From contig NZ_JBQCJW010000007.1 in the NCBI RefSeq assembly GCF_051967575.1, positions 113,593-177,592 of the forward strand: 64,000 nt of DNA, written 5' to 3'. Positions 16,034 through 24,082 of this stretch are shown one piece after another. The number at the start of each line of letters is the position of its first letter. Within the stretch, counting starts at the first letter, position 1. Made by a program: the position numbers and the translations under genes. Under the pieces are notes generated by a model that worked only from the letters and a program-made list of their open reading frames with translations, did no database searches and was not told the origin of the DNA. Source of the DNA: Solibacillus silvestris_B. Lineage in GTDB: Bacteria; Bacillota; Bacilli; Bacillales_A; Planococcaceae.

Positions 16034-17062
16034 ATGATTGATATACAAAAAATAACGAAAGTATACAAGACGAAAAGCGGCGATCTCACTGCGGTGGACA
16101 ATGTAAGCTTATCGATCGATAAAGGCGAAATATATGGCATTATCGGCTATAGCGGAGCCGGCAAAAGCACAATGATCCGCTTATTGAACGGATTGGAAAA
16201 ACCGACGACCGGGGCAGTTACCGTAAACGGGCAAGACATTTCAAAAGCTTCCGGGGCGAAACTGCGGGAAGCGCGCCAAAAAATAAGCATGATTTTCCAG
16301 CACTTCAATTTACTTTGGTCGCGTACGGTGGAGGAAAACATTGCTTTTCCACTTGAAATTGCCGGCGTGCCAAAAAATGTACGGGCAAAGCGTGTGGAAG
16401 AGCTTATCGAACTGGTTGGTTTAAAAGGCCGTGGTAAAGCTTATCCTTCCCAATTGTCAGGTGGCCAAAAGCAGCGTGTCGGGATTGCCCGTGCACTTGC
16501 AAACAATCCTGAAGTGCTGCTATGTGATGAAGCAACATCAGCACTTGACCCTGAAACGACGGATGCGATTTTGGAGCTGCTTCTTAATATAAATAAAAAA
16601 ATCGGATTAACAATTGTACTCATTACACACGAAATGCATGTCATCCGCAAAATCTGCAACAGAGTGGCTGTGATGGAAGCAGGGAAAGTAGTGGAGCAGG
16701 GCGATGTATTGCAAGTGTTCCAAAACCCGCAAGCACCGATTACAAAAAACTTTGTATCACAAGCATCAGGCGAAACACAGGAAATGCAAGCATCACTTGA
16801 ACAAATTTTAGCGAACTATCCGGCGGGCAAAATTGCCAAACTGACATTTGCGGGTGCCAAGACGGAACAGCCTGTCATCTCCCAAATGATCAAGCAGTAT
16901 AACATTGTTGTGAATATTGTCCACGGAAAAATATCAAATACAACAGGCGGCTCGTTTGGGACGCTCTTCATCCATATTGAAGGCGCACAAGCAGAAGTCG
17001 CGGATGCACTGAACTTTTTAGCTAAGCAAGAAATTCAAACGGAGGTGATTGAGCGTGTTTAA
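16034..17062 (+). CDS. metN: Methionine ABC importer ATP-binding subunit MetN
   Basis: A 342-residue ABC ATPase. Walker A GYSGAGKST (38-46), signature LSGGQKQRVGIARAL, Walker B VLLCDEATSALD and the switch His in LITHEMHV are all intact. The C-terminal 75-80 residues form the NIL/ACT regulatory domain, which senses intracellular methionine in MetN. It energises uptake of methionine with MetP and MetQ. AAAAGGAG precedes ATG 16034, and the gene lies 75 bases behind the SAM riboswitch. Its end overlaps the metP start. Confidence 0.95.
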   Translation: MIDIQKITKVYKTKSGDLTAVDNVSLSIDKGEIYGIIGYSGAGKSTMIRLLNGLEKPTTGAVTVNGQDISKASGAKLREARQKISMIFQHFNLLWSRTVEENIAFPLEIAGVPKNVRAKRVEELIELVGLKGRGKAYPSQLSGGQKQRVGIARALANNPEVLLCDEATSALDPETTDAILELLLNINKKIGLTIVLITHEMHVIRKICNRVAVMEAGKVVEQGDVLQVFQNPQAPITKNFVSQASGETQEMQASLEQILANYPAGKIAKLTFAGAKTEQPVISQMIKQYNIVVNIVHGKISNTTGGSFGTLFIHIEGAQAEVADALNFLAKQEIQTEVIERV

Positions 17063-17723
17063 TCAATTATTTCCTAATGTCGATTGGGGCAACATGCTTG
17101 ACGCGACATACGAAACATTTTATATGACAGCTGTTGCGACAATTATAACATTCATACTCGGAATCATTATCGGGATCGTATTGTTTTTAACAAGCGATAA
17201 CCAGCTTTGGGCAAATAAAATCGTCCATTTCCTGACAGGCTCGCTCGTGAATATTTTCCGCTCGATTCCATTCATTGTATTAATTATTTTATTGATTCCA
17301 TTTACGAAGTTTTTGCTTGGGACAATCCGTGGCGCAAATGCTGCATTGCCGGCGCTCATAATCGGGGCAGCTCCATTTTATGCGCGCATGGTATTGATCG
17401 CGCTTCGTGAGATTGATAAAGGTGTAATCGAGGCGGCGCGTTCAATGGGAGCGAAAACATCGACAATCATCTGGAAGGTTTTAATCCCGGAAAGCTTGCC
17501 TGCATTGGTTTCTGGTATAACGGTAACTGCGGTAGCTTTAGTTGGCTATACAGCGATGGCCGGCATTATCGGTGCGGGCGGTCTAGGGAACCTGGCTTTC
17601 CTGGATGGTTTCCAGCGTAACCGGACAGACGTTACGCTTATGGCGACAATATTGATTTTAGTAGTCGTATTCATCATTCAATACATCGGTGATTTCATTA
17701 CATCGAAAGTAGATAAACGATAG
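17055..17723 (+). CDS. metP: Methionine ABC importer permease MetP (MetI)
   Basis: A 222-residue permease with about five membrane helices and the ABC-ATPase docking (EAA) loop EAARSMGAKTSTIIWKVLIP. It forms the channel of the D-/L-methionine importer. GTG 17055 is chosen because GGAGGT lies 8 bases upstream, and the resulting length equals that of B. subtilis MetP; a TTG two codons earlier is possible. It overlaps metN by 8 bases, indicating coupled translation. Confidence 0.94.
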   Translation: MFNQLFPNVDWGNMLDATYETFYMTAVATIITFILGIIIGIVLFLTSDNQLWANKIVHFLTGSLVNIFRSIPFIVLIILLIPFTKFLLGTIRGANAALPALIIGAAPFYARMVLIALREIDKGVIEAARSMGAKTSTIIWKVLIPESLPALVSGITVTAVALVGYTAMAGIIGAGGLGNLAFLDGFQRNRTDVTLMATILILVVVFIIQYIGDFITSKVDKR

Positions 17724-17883
17724 TTAATGGCTTAAAGGCCGTAATTATACAAGTCAGAATTTTACTGAAGCAATGGATAAACGCAAGCTTGAAAGGGCGG
17801 GCGTTTTTATATAAAATTTACAGAATATAAAAATTGTTCAGTTTATGATGGCGGAAAACAACTAAGGAATAGGGGTAAAAGAA

Positions 17884-18690
17884 ATGAGAAAATTATTATC
17901 TAGCGTTATTTTAGGAGCTTCAGTATTAGCTTTGGCGGCATGCGGCGGCGAGGATGACAAATTGACGGTAGGCGCTTCGAACACGCCACACGCTGTTATT
18001 CTGAAAAAAGTGAAACCGATCCTGGAGGAGCAAGGCATTGAGCTGGAAATCGAACCATACACAGATTACGTGTTGCCGAATCAGGATTTGGACAATGGCG
18101 ATTTAGATGCAAACTACTTCCAGCACATCCCGTATTTTGAAGCGCAAAAAGCAGACTTTGGCTATGACTTTGCAAATGCGGGCGGTATTCATATCGAGCC
18201 AATCGGTGTCTACTCTAAAAAATATAATTCTTTGGACGAGCTTCCTGAAGGTGCGACTATTTTACTTTCAAACTCTGTAGCTGACCATGGACGTATGCTT
18301 TCATTATTGGAAGCACAAGGATTAATCAAATTAGCTGACGGTATCGATAAAACAACAGCGGAAACGAAAGATATTGTAGAAAATCCGAAAAACTTCGTAT
18401 TCGATGCAAACACGGCAGCGGAACTTTTAGTGCAAATGTATGAAAATGAAGAAGGCGATGCAGTATTGATCAACTCGAACTTCGCAATTGATAATGGCAT
18501 TAACCCATTGGAAGATTCAATCGCAATCGAATCAAGTGAATCTCCATATGTAAACATTATTGCAGTTAAATCAGGTGATGAAGATTCAAAGGAAATTAAA
18601 GCATTAGTTGAAGCATTGCGCTCGAAGGAAATTCAGGATTTCATTTTAGAGGAATGGGGCGGGTCTGTAGTACCTGTTTCTGGCGAATAA
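17884..18690 (+). CDS. metQ: Methionine-binding lipoprotein MetQ
   Basis: A 268-residue NlpA-family substrate-binding lipoprotein: signal peptide with lipobox LAAC (Cys20), then the family features LTVGASNTPHAVIL, YTDYVLPNQDLDNGDLDANY and FQHIPYFE. It captures methionine outside the membrane and hands it to MetP. A 160-base gap separates it from metP, longer than within metNP; no clear second promoter is visible and the S-box transcript probably extends through it. Followed by a strong terminator. Confidence 0.95.
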   Translation: MRKLLSSVILGASVLALAACGGEDDKLTVGASNTPHAVILKKVKPILEEQGIELEIEPYTDYVLPNQDLDNGDLDANYFQHIPYFEAQKADFGYDFANAGGIHIEPIGVYSKKYNSLDELPEGATILLSNSVADHGRMLSLLEAQGLIKLADGIDKTTAETKDIVENPKNFVFDANTAAELLVQMYENEEGDAVLINSNFAIDNGINPLEDSIAIESSESPYVNIIAVKSGDEDSKEIKALVEALRSKEIQDFILEEWGGSVVPVSGE

Positions 18691-18699
18691 AAATATAGA

Positions 18700-18737
18700 A
18701 CCGGGCGAAAGTGCTGCACTTTCGCCCGGTCCTTTTT
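18700..18737. terminator. Terminator after metQ
   Basis: ACCGGGCGAAAGTGC / GCACTTTCGCCCGGT, a 15-bp perfect stem with a one-base loop, then CCTTTTTT. It also lies just beyond the stop of the convergent LysR gene. Confidence 0.88.
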
Positions 18738-18740
18738 TAA

Positions 18741-19643
18741 TCATTGAAATCTCGTTAATCGGGAATAAAACTTCGAGACAAAATCTACAAATACTTGTTC
18801 GGACGGGGCGAGTTCCCTTGTTGATGATGCGATGATGCCGACTGTGCGCCTTAACGATGGGCTTGCGATCGGCATTTTGACTGTCATGCGCGGTGTTGAG
18901 TCATATAGCGAGCTTTCTGGTAAAAGCGTCACCCCGATGCCGGCTGCTACAAGTCCTTTTAATGCATCCATATCTTCCCCCTCGGACGTAATCTTCGGCA
19001 TAAATCCTACTGACCGGCATGCATCGACTGCCACCTTATTCAAAATATAGCCTTCCGGAAAAAGGACGAAATGGTCATTGCGTAAATCAACTAAATTAAT
19101 CGATTCCCTTTTCGCCAACTGATGAACCGCGGGCAATAAAGCATGAATGCTTTCACTGAACAGCACGGTCGTATTAATGGCTTCGTCTTTTGGCGGCAAA
19201 GGGCCAAGCAATGCTAAGTTCAGCTCGCGGTTTTTAACAGCATCGATTAAATATTTGTACGAACCTTGGCGCAAATGAAAAGAAACGTCCGGATACTCCT
19301 TTTTGAATGCAGAAATGACCGTTGGCAATACATAGCTAGCCAAACTAGTCGGGAAGCCCACTTTAATCGTTCCTTTTGCGGGGTCTAAATATTCTTCCAC
19401 TTGCTTTGCGGCAAAATCAATTGCCTTCAGTGCGGCAATGCTATGCTCCAAAAAAATCTTTCCGATTGGGGTCAGTTTGACATTACGCCCGACACGCTCA
19501 AATAGCGCTGTACCAAGTTCTTCTTCCAAGTTGGCTATTTGCCTGCTAATTGCAGATTGCGCAACATGCAAATGCACTGCTGCCTCAGAAATATGTTCCC
19601 GTTCCGCTACTTCGACAAAATAGCGTAACTGCCTTAATTCCAT
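18741..19643 (-). CDS. LysR-family transcriptional regulator
   Basis: A 300-residue LTTR. The N-terminal winged HTH is clear (MELRQLRYFVEVAEREHISE, then AQSAISRQIANLEEELGTALFER, residues 1-60), followed by a periplasmic-binding-protein-like effector domain. Such regulators typically control a divergent or nearby operon in response to a small metabolite. ATG 19643 is chosen (GGGGTGA 6 bases upstream) over ATG 19661. The divergent neighbour is the suf operon, about 430 bases away, so a direct link is not obvious. The effector is unknown. Confidence 0.9.
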   Translation of the reverse strand: MELRQLRYFVEVAEREHISEAAVHLHVAQSAISRQIANLEEELGTALFERVGRNVKLTPIGKIFLEHSIAALKAIDFAAKQVEEYLDPAKGTIKVGFPTSLASYVLPTVISAFKKEYPDVSFHLRQGSYKYLIDAVKNRELNLALLGPLPPKDEAINTTVLFSESIHALLPAVHQLAKRESINLVDLRNDHFVLFPEGYILNKVAVDACRSVGFMPKITSEGEDMDALKGLVAAGIGVTLLPESSLYDSTPRMTVKMPIASPSLRRTVGIIASSTRELAPSEQVFVDFVSKFYSRLTRFQ

Positions 19644-19840
19644 AAACTTCACCCCATTCATCTAAAAAGTAGATTGTTTTTTTACTTAACAATATATCGT
19701 TTATATTATTTTGAAAACTTTGAAATGTAAATACTTCCTGAAAAACCGGGAAAGAACAATGCTTCAATTGGTCTAAACTTCTATCGGCTATGTCCTTTAA
19801 TATTTACAGGTGAAAGAGGCGATTCCCTCATCCAAATAAG

Positions 19841-19855
19841 TGAAATTGATTCTCA
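19841..19855. promoter_or_regulatory. Fur-like box upstream of suf
   Basis: TGAAATTGATTCTCA (reverse TGAGAATCAATTTCA) agrees with the Fur 7-1-7 operator at 12 of 15 positions against TGATAATnATTATCA and 13 of 15 against TGAGAATCATTCTCA. It lies about 140 bases upstream of the suf promoter, so direct repression of that promoter is doubtful. Confidence 0.4.
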
Positions 19856-19895
19856 ATTAAAGGATTGCTATTGAAAATATGAAAAGCTAAATTAT

Positions 19896-19911
19896 TACTA
19901 TTTAAATAGTA
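19896..19911. repeat. Perfect 16-bp palindrome TACTATTTAAATAGTA
   Basis: An exact two-fold symmetrical AT-rich site, 70 bases upstream of the suf -35. It may be an operator or chance in AT-rich DNA; I do not recognise it as a known consensus. Confidence 0.5.
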
Positions 19912-19980
19912 GAAATAAACTGCAGTAAAGCGTTTTCCAGGAATGATAGATTTTTTTTAATTAAAATCATTCTAAACTAT

Positions 19981-20009
19981 TTGCAACCAACATTCATTTC
20001 GGGTAAGAT
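19981..20009 (+). promoter_or_regulatory. suf operon promoter
   Basis: TTGCAA (19981-19986), 17-base spacer, TAAGAT (20004-20009), leaving a leader of about 50 bases before sufC. Confidence 0.7.
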
Positions 20010-20069
20010 TGGTAATGAACTTAATTTGGCGTACAGAAAGTATGCAAATGAATATTTGGAGGTAATTTA

Positions 20070-20849
20070 ATGTCAACATTAGAAATTAAAGATCTTCACG
20101 TTGAAATCGACGGAAAAGAGATTTTAAAAGGTGTAAATCTAACTATCAATACAAACGAAGTACATGCGATCATGGGTCCTAACGGTACTGGTAAATCGAC
20201 ATTAGCTTCTGCAATTATGGGTCACCCGAAATATGAAGTAACATCAGGCGAAATCTACCTTGATGGTGAAAATGTATTGGAAATGGAAGTAGATGAGCGT
20301 GCACAAGCAGGTTTATTCCTTGCTATGCAATACCCATCAGAAATTCCTGGCGTAACAAACGCTGACTTCTTACGTTCAGCAATTAACGCTCGTCGTGAAG
20401 AAGGACAAGAAATCTCATTAATGAAATTCATCCGTGAATTAGATAAAACAATGGAATTCCTGGAAATGCCTGAAGAAATGTCTCAACGTTACTTAAACGA
20501 AGGTTTCTCTGGCGGTGAGAAAAAGCGTAACGAAATTCTACAAATGATGATGATCAAACCAACATTCGGTATTTTAGATGAAATCGACTCTGGTTTAGAT
20601 ATCGATGCATTAAAAGTAGTTTCAAAAGGTATTAACGAAATGCGCGGCGAAGGTTTCGGCTGCTTAATGATCACTCATTACCAACGTTTATTAAACTACA
20701 TCACACCTGACTATGTTCACGTAATGATGCAAGGTAAAGTTGTAAAATCAGGTGGTGCTGAATTAGCACAACGCTTGGAAGCAGAAGGTTATGAGTGGAT
20801 TAAAGCTGAATTAGGCATTGAAGATACTGAAGAAGTAACAGAAGCATAA
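20070..20849 (+). CDS. sufC: Fe-S assembly ATPase SufC
   Basis: A 259-residue soluble ABC-type ATPase: Walker A GPNGTGKST (36-44), signature FSGGEKKRNEILQM, Walker B FGILDEIDSGLD. With SufB and SufD it forms the SufBC2D scaffold, where ATP binding drives Fe-S cluster assembly. TTGGAGG precedes ATG 20070. First gene of sufC-D-S-U-B, the order used by bacilli. Its codon use looks highly biased, as expected for an abundant essential protein. Confidence 0.96.
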   Translation: MSTLEIKDLHVEIDGKEILKGVNLTINTNEVHAIMGPNGTGKSTLASAIMGHPKYEVTSGEIYLDGENVLEMEVDERAQAGLFLAMQYPSEIPGVTNADFLRSAINARREEGQEISLMKFIRELDKTMEFLEMPEEMSQRYLNEGFSGGEKKRNEILQMMMIKPTFGILDEIDSGLDIDALKVVSKGINEMRGEGFGCLMITHYQRLLNYITPDYVHVMMQGKVVKSGGAELAQRLEAEGYEWIKAELGIEDTEEVTEA

Positions 20850-20867
20850 TTAAGGAGGACGACGAAG

Positions 20868-22175
20868 ATGACGGTTGAAACAAAATTAGCGTTATCAGCA
20901 GAAGAAGTACGCTCGTTCTCGCAAAAACATGCTGAACCAGCAACATTTGCTGATTTCCGTGTGAGCGCAATGGAAAAAGCTGCTGCGCTTGACTTACCAA
21001 AACCAGACAGAACGAACATTAGCAAGTGGAACTTCATTGATTTCCCGAACCACACAGTAGAAAGCGCTCCATTTAATTCGTTGGAAGAGCTGCCTGTAGA
21101 GGTGAAATCAGTAGTTGATATTGAAACACAAGAAAACCTGTATATCCAACGCAACAATACACCGGCGTTCATCAAAGTTTCGGAAGAGCTTATAAACAAA
21201 GGTGTCATTTTCACGGATATTCAAACAGCTATTCGTGAACATGCAGATTTGGTGGAAAAATATTTCATGACAACGGCTGTAAAAGTGGACGAGCATAAAT
21301 TGACGGCTTACCATGCAGCACTTGTCAACGGCGGTATTTTCGTATACGTACCACGCAATGTAGTGATTGAAGCACCACTTCAAGTTGTATTTTTAAATGA
21401 CGATGCAGAGGCTTCATTATTTAACCACGTGTTAGTAGTAGCAGAAGAATCTTCGGCTGTTACTTATGTTGAAACTTACATTTCTACATTTGATGAAGCA
21501 CATGGTCAAGTAAACGTTGTAACAGAAGTAATCGCAAAAGATAATGCACAAGTAACATTCGGTGCAGTAGACAACTTGGCACATGGCTATACTGCTTATG
21601 TAAATCGCCGTGGACATGCTGAGCGCGATGCGAAAATTGACTGGGCATTAGGTTTAATGACAAACTCAGATACAATTTATGAAAATACAACGAACTTAAT
21701 TGGCGATAACTCTACTTCTGATTTTAAGATGGTAACTGTAGGTAGCGGAGATCAAAAACTTAACTTCACAACATTAATCCGTCAATGGGGTAAAAATTCC
21801 GACGGTCAAATTTTAAAACACGGTGTAATGAAAGATACTGCACAATCAATCTTTAACGGAATTGGTCATATTATGCACGGTGGTACAAAAGCAAATGCAG
21901 AACAAGAGTCTCGTGTATTAATGCTTGCTGAAGGTGCACGTGGTGACGCAAACCCGATCCTCTTAATCGATGAAGACGATGTAACAGCAGGACACGCGGC
22001 ATCTGTTGGACGTGTTGACCCGACGCAACTGTACTACTTAATGAGTCGTGGTATTTCTAAAGCAGAAGCAGAGCGCCTTGTAATTCACGGATTCCTTGCG
22101 CCAGTTGTTGCTAAATTGCCAATCGAAGGCGTTAAAAAGCAGCTGACGGAGGTTATCGAAAGGAAAGTTCGATAA
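20868..22175 (+). CDS. sufD: Fe-S scaffold protein SufD
   Basis: A 435-residue SufD: a helical N-terminal domain and a long right-handed beta-helix core. The shared SufBD C-terminal segment includes LIDEDDVTAGHAASVGRVDP and LMSRGISKAEAERLVIHGF. It forms the heterodimer with SufB on which clusters are built. AAGGAGG precedes ATG 20868, 18 bases after sufC. Its last base is the first base of sufS. Confidence 0.95.
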   Translation: MTVETKLALSAEEVRSFSQKHAEPATFADFRVSAMEKAAALDLPKPDRTNISKWNFIDFPNHTVESAPFNSLEELPVEVKSVVDIETQENLYIQRNNTPAFIKVSEELINKGVIFTDIQTAIREHADLVEKYFMTTAVKVDEHKLTAYHAALVNGGIFVYVPRNVVIEAPLQVVFLNDDAEASLFNHVLVVAEESSAVTYVETYISTFDEAHGQVNVVTEVIAKDNAQVTFGAVDNLAHGYTAYVNRRGHAERDAKIDWALGLMTNSDTIYENTTNLIGDNSTSDFKMVTVGSGDQKLNFTTLIRQWGKNSDGQILKHGVMKDTAQSIFNGIGHIMHGGTKANAEQESRVLMLAEGARGDANPILLIDEDDVTAGHAASVGRVDPTQLYYLMSRGISKAEAERLVIHGFLAPVVAKLPIEGVKKQLTEVIERKVR

Positions 22176-23404
22176 TGATACCTAAAGACATAAAAAGCTT
22201 TTTTCCGATTTTAAATCAGGAAGTCAATGGACATCCATTAGTTTATTTGGATAGTGCGGCAACATCGCAAAAGCCGATCCAAGTAATTGAGGCAATAACA
22301 AATTACTATAATTTAGATAACTCCAATGTTCACCGAGGTGTTCATACACTAGGAAACCGTGCAACAGATTCTTATGAAGGCGCGCGCGAAAAAGTCCGCA
22401 AGTTCATCAATGCCGCTTCGACGCAGGAAGTCATTTTCATGCGCGGCACAACAACAGCATTGAATACAGTTGCAGCAGGCTATGGCCGCCAAAATGTGCA
22501 GGAAGGTGACGAAATTGTCATTACACAAATGGAACACCATTCCAACATTATCCCGTGGCAACAGCTTGCAAAAGAAAAAGGCGCAGTATTGAAATACATT
22601 GACCTTGAAGCAGACGGCACAATTTCCGTTGAAAAGGCACGCGAAGCAATTACGCCAAAAACGAAAATTGTTTCAATGATGTATGTTTCGAATGTATTGG
22701 GGACGATTAATCCGATTAAGGAAATCGCTAAAATTGCGCATGAAAACGGTGCAATTATGGTAGCAGACTGTGCACAGGCGGCACCACATATGAAGCTTGA
22801 TGTACAAGATTTGGATGTGGACTTCGCAGCATTCTCAGGGCATAAAATGTGTGCTCCTACCGGAATTGGTGTACTATATGGTAAAAAGGCGCTTCTTGAA
22901 AACATGGAACCGGTTGAATTCGGTGGCGAAATGATCGATTTCGTAGGTCTTTACGAGTCGACATGGAAAGAGTTGCCGTGGAAGTTTGAAGGCGGCACAC
23001 CAATCATTGCAGGTGCAATTGCATTGGGGGCGGCAATCGACTTTTTGGAGGAAATCGGCTTGGACAATATCGCGGCACACGAGCATAAGCTGGCGGGCTA
23101 TGCGATGGATCAATTGGAAACGATTGATGGTTTGACGATTTTCGGACCACGTGATCCGATGAAACGCTGTGGACTCGTGACATTCAATCTAGATGACGTG
23201 CATCCTCATGATGTTGCGACAGTATTGGATATGAGCGGGATTGCTGTTCGTGCGGGACATCATTGCGCCCAACCTTTAATGAAATGGCTTCAAGTAACGG
23301 CGACAGCACGAGCAAGCTTCTACATGTACAACGATGAAGCTGATATTGATGCGCTTGTTGCTGGTTTGCGCTCAGCGAAGGAGTATTTTGGCGATGTCTT
23401 TTAA
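22175..23404 (+). CDS. sufS: Cysteine desulfurase SufS
   Basis: A 409-residue group II cysteine desulfurase. The PLP lysine is Lys224 in FSGHKMCAPTG; the persulfide cysteine is Cys364 in RAGHHCAQPLM; His121 lies in ITQMEHHSNI. It releases sulfur from cysteine and passes it to SufU. The start overlaps the sufD stop by one base. Length and motifs are complete. Confidence 0.96.
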   Translation: MIPKDIKSFFPILNQEVNGHPLVYLDSAATSQKPIQVIEAITNYYNLDNSNVHRGVHTLGNRATDSYEGAREKVRKFINAASTQEVIFMRGTTTALNTVAAGYGRQNVQEGDEIVITQMEHHSNIIPWQQLAKEKGAVLKYIDLEADGTISVEKAREAITPKTKIVSMMYVSNVLGTINPIKEIAKIAHENGAIMVADCAQAAPHMKLDVQDLDVDFAAFSGHKMCAPTGIGVLYGKKALLENMEPVEFGGEMIDFVGLYESTWKELPWKFEGGTPIIAGAIALGAAIDFLEEIGLDNIAAHEHKLAGYAMDQLETIDGLTIFGPRDPMKRCGLVTFNLDDVHPHDVATVLDMSGIAVRAGHHCAQPLMKWLQVTATARASFYMYNDEADIDALVAGLRSAKEYFGDVF

Positions 23405-23834
23405 TAATTTAGATCAACTATATCGTTCCGTAATTATGGACCACTATAAAAACCCTCGTAACAAAGGGTCTCTTGAAGAAAACAGTGTGACAATCGATAT
23501 GAATAACCCTACTTGCGGTGACCGTATCCATTTAACATTGAAGCTTAACGATGATGTCGTGGAAGATGCAAAGTTCGATGGGGAAGGCTGTTCAATCTCC
23601 ATGTCTTCAGCATCAATGATGACGCAGATCGTTAAAGGCAAAAAATTGGACGAAGCTTTGGAACTGGCTGATATTTTTTCGAAAATGATGCTGGGCGAAG
23701 ATTTTGACGATGAAAAATATGATCTTGGGGATGTCGAAGCACTTCAAGGCGTAGCAAAATTCCCGGCACGTATTAAATGCGCTACATTAGCTTGGAAAGC
23801 GATGGAAAAAGGCGTAAACAACGAAAAGAAATAA
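23394..23834 (+). CDS. sufU: Zinc-dependent sulfurtransferase SufU
   Basis: A 146-residue SufU: zinc ligands Cys41 and Asp43 (NPTCGDRI), Cys66 (GEGCSIS) and Cys129 (RIKCATLAW), all retained. SufU accepts persulfide sulfur from SufS and delivers it to the SufBCD scaffold. ATG 23394 lies inside the end of sufS (overlap 11 bases) behind GAAGGAG; an upstream ATG at 23334 in the same frame is deep within sufS and has no ribosome site. An unusual structured insertion follows before sufB. Confidence 0.95.
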   Translation: MSFNNLDQLYRSVIMDHYKNPRNKGSLEENSVTIDMNNPTCGDRIHLTLKLNDDVVEDAKFDGEGCSISMSSASMMTQIVKGKKLDEALELADIFSKMMLGEDFDDEKYDLGDVEALQGVAKFPARIKCATLAWKAMEKGVNNEKK

Positions 23835-23889
23835 ATAGTAGTAAGGCTAAAGTGTGTTTTATGCACATTTTAGCACTTCTCTATTTATA

Positions 23890-24055
23890 TCCAGGTCAAA
23901 GCGCTAGCTGTTCGGACGTTTCGATTCCTTCCTGCGTGTGCGAGCACACTTGTCAGGACTCTCCAACGTCTCAGGCTCACACGATGTGAGTCATTGGGGT
24001 CATGCCACAGGACGTGGCGTTTTGACCCCTCACAGCTGAACGAGCGCTTGAACAC
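23890..24055. repeat. GC-rich multi-hairpin element inside the suf operon
   Basis: About 165 bases of GC-rich sequence in the sufU-sufB gap, folding into three hairpins. They are 23930-23958 (TCCTG/CAGGA outside, GTGTGC-GA-GCACAC inside), 23976-23990 (CTCACA-CGA-TGTGAG) and 23996-24029 (GGGGTCA/TGACCCC outside, GCCAC/GTGGC inside). The ends are related as inverted repeats: left TCAAAGCGCTAGCTG, right (complement) TCAAGCGCTCGTTCAGCTG. Composition unlike the neighbours and cloverleaf-like layout suggest a MITE/REP-type dispersed repeat, but no second copy is in this window. Confidence 0.7.
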
Positions 24056-24082
24056 TTTAAGATAATGAACGGAGGAGACAAC

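Larger units (their letters stand above)
19644..20069. other. LysR-suf intergenic region
   Basis: A 426-base gap without a convincing gene. It holds a Fur-like site (19841-19855), a perfect 16-bp palindrome (19896-19911), an imperfect AT-rich hairpin (AATGAT...ATCATT, about 19942-19974) and the suf promoter (19981-20009). Confidence 0.7.

Noticed and set aside
17766..17812. Possible terminator between metP and metQ
   Set aside because: The AAACGC/GCGTTT stem is only 5-6 pairs with a long loop; too weak to call.
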